Shown one piece after another: positions 63,114 to 64,000 of a DNA stretch of 64,000 bases. The notes beneath the pieces are model-generated. The model was not told the origin of the DNA. It did no database searches and worked only from the letters and a program-made list of their open reading frames with translations. Numbering within the stretch: position 1 is the stretch's first letter; each line of letters starts with the position of its first letter. The translations under genes and the position numbers were made by a program. This DNA comes from Nocardia exalbida NBRC 100660 (GTDB lineage Bacteria > Actinomycetota > Actinomycetes > Mycobacteriales > Mycobacteriaceae), in the NCBI RefSeq assembly GCF_000308575.1, contig NZ_BAFZ01000002.1, positions 124,001-188,000 on the forward strand. Reading direction: 5' to 3'.

Positions 63114-64000
63114 TCAGTCCTCGGGTGAGGGATATGGGGATGCGGCTTCGGCTGGGTCGGCAACCGCGGGTGCCGGACCGTATGACGGCTCGATGGTGGC
63201 CACCTGCTGGGGTTCTGCCGGGGACGGACCGATCGGGGCGCGAGCGCCTGACTCTGTCGGAGCCTGAGTCCCTGCTGCGGGAGCGATCGGCGGAGCGGGC
63301 ACAGCAGCCGGGGTGTCAGCTCGGAGCGGGGCATTGCCCGGAGCTTGGGCGGCCGGAGCTTGGGCAACACCCTGACCTGGGGCGCTGCCCGGAACCGATG
63401 CGGCCGGAGCAGGCGCGTGCGGCGGAATCGGCGCGCTCACCTGCGCCGCGACCGGGTTCCGGTGGGTTTCCTCCCGGTAGGTGTCGTTGTAGGTCTTCCA
63501 CACCGTCGTGACGATGCCGGTGAGCTGGTTGAGGATCAGCGAGCCGCGTTCGAAGTCGGCGCGCAGGCCGTCCGGGACCGGGTAGGCGTTCTGCAGCGGG
63601 AGTCCGAGGATACCCGTGTCGGCGCCGAGTTGCAGGAAGCGGTCCAGGATGGTGCCGAGCACCTCGACGACCTGTCCGTCGGCCGCGGTGTAGACGTAAC
63701 CGTTGGAGAATTTCGCGTACTGCCGGCCCTCGGCGGCGGGCAGCACGTCCGAGCGGACGGCGCCGAGCGGGCCGTTCGGTCCGCCGGACTGGGACCAGTG
63801 CCTGGCGATGATGTTCTCCTGCACCATGTTCAGCAGCTTCGTGGTCAGCGCGGCGAGGTTCGCCACATCGGATTCGCCGGATGCCGGGGGGCGACTGTCC
63901 TGGCCGCCGGACGCACCCGGCGTACCGGCGGCGATGTCGCGGATCCGATCCATCAGCGCGTACGCGGCGTCGCCGGGGCAGGTGGTGTTGCCGACGTCGC
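63114..64000 (-). CDS. Peptidoglycan amidase with LGFP-like repeats and Pro/Ala tail, 3' part
   Basis: At least 295 residues, open to the right edge, so the N-terminus is missing. The first visible residues DVGNTTCPGDAAYALMDRIR match the end of the Amidase_2/PGRP zinc amidase domain (the HRDVxxTxCPG region). A linker and an LGFP-like part follow (NGPLGAVRSDVLPAAEGRQY, ADTGILGLPLQNAYPVPDGL then RADFERGSLILN). The last 110 residues are rich in Pro and Ala. Such proteins cleave or bind the cell wall of mycolic-acid bacteria. The active-site residues lie outside the window. Confidence 0.8.
   Translation of the reverse strand, partial: DVGNTTCPGDAAYALMDRIRDIAAGTPGASGGQDSRPPASGESDVANLAALTTKLLNMVQENIIARHWSQSGGPNGPLGAVRSDVLPAAEGRQYAKFSNGYVYTAADGQVVEVLGTILDRFLQLGADTGILGLPLQNAYPVPDGLRADFERGSLILNQLTGIVTTVWKTYNDTYREETHRNPVAAQVSAPIPPHAPAPAASVPGSAPGQGVAQAPAAQAPGNAPLRADTPAAVPAPPIAPAAGTQAPTESGARAPIGPSPAEPQQVATIEPSYGPAPAVADPAEAASPYPSPED

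Overview
The window is high-GC actinobacterial DNA, most likely from Nocardia or a close relative. The clues are GC-rich third codon positions, long chains of ATGA/GTGA stop-start overlaps, an LGFP-repeat amidase, FadR-, TetR- and AraC-type regulators, and a copper operon with a CsoR-like operator. I saw no rRNA, tRNA or CRISPR array. The middle, roughly 24.0-52.5 kb, is visibly AT-richer than the flanks, uses TTG/GTG starts and carries an IS5-type insertion sequence. I read it as an accessory biosynthetic island.

Left flank (1-24 kb). A surface-polysaccharide locus: a leftward GT2 glycosyltransferase and a partial gene, then a rightward, almost fully overlapping operon (1395-13996). The operon holds four glycosyltransferases, a Wzx-like flippase, a Wzy-like polymerase, a Wzz-like protein with a degenerate kinase domain, a Tat-lipoprotein beta-helix protein, a tandem GNAT fusion, a possible 59-residue coupled ORF and a glutamate-1-semialdehyde-aminomutase-like PLP enzyme. 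Next come a lipase and AraC regulator, an NmrA-like reductase, a small secreted protein, a copper operon (P-type ATPase, secreted protein, CopZ), an AhpD-like protein facing a TetR regulator with three operator-like repeats, and a fatty-acid-hydroxylase-like protein with a FadR-type regulator.

Island part A (24.3-38 kb). A ParB/StrR-like regulator precedes a 59-residue candidate precursor peptide. Then follow a radical SAM/SPASM enzyme, an HExxH peptide-modification protein, a beta-lactamase-fold serine hydrolase, a TylF-like methyltransferase, an ATP-grasp ligase, a 2OG-Fe(II) oxygenase, a CPT-like P-loop kinase and an APH-like kinase. A leftward unit of luciferase-like monooxygenase, P450 and NHL beta-propeller faces it. 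Together these look like a heavily tailored RiPP pathway.

Island part B (38.7-52 kb). A carrier-protein cassette (AMP ligase, PLP decarboxylase, acyl-CoA dehydrogenase, ACP) is separated by the IS from a second RiPP-like operon. That operon has a 32-residue peptide with a Gly-Gly leader and the predicted core RAVPCAGF, a free-standing condensation-domain protein, a C39-peptidase ABC transporter and a nucleotidyltransferase-fold protein. One hypothesis is that the cassette builds an acyl group on the ACP and the condensation protein transfers it to the ribosomal peptide. A STAND NTPase and a 63-residue membrane peptide follow. The 13-bp palindrome GTCCGGTCCGGAC occurs twice upstream of the ParB gene, once upstream of the second peptide and once upstream of the STAND gene, suggesting one regulator for the island.

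Right flank (52.5-64 kb). A leftward oligopeptide/nickel-type ABC transporter operon (two permeases, one double ATPase, three paralogous lipoprotein binding proteins, one membrane protein), a HAD phosphatase, and a peptidoglycan amidase with LGFP repeats that runs off the right edge.
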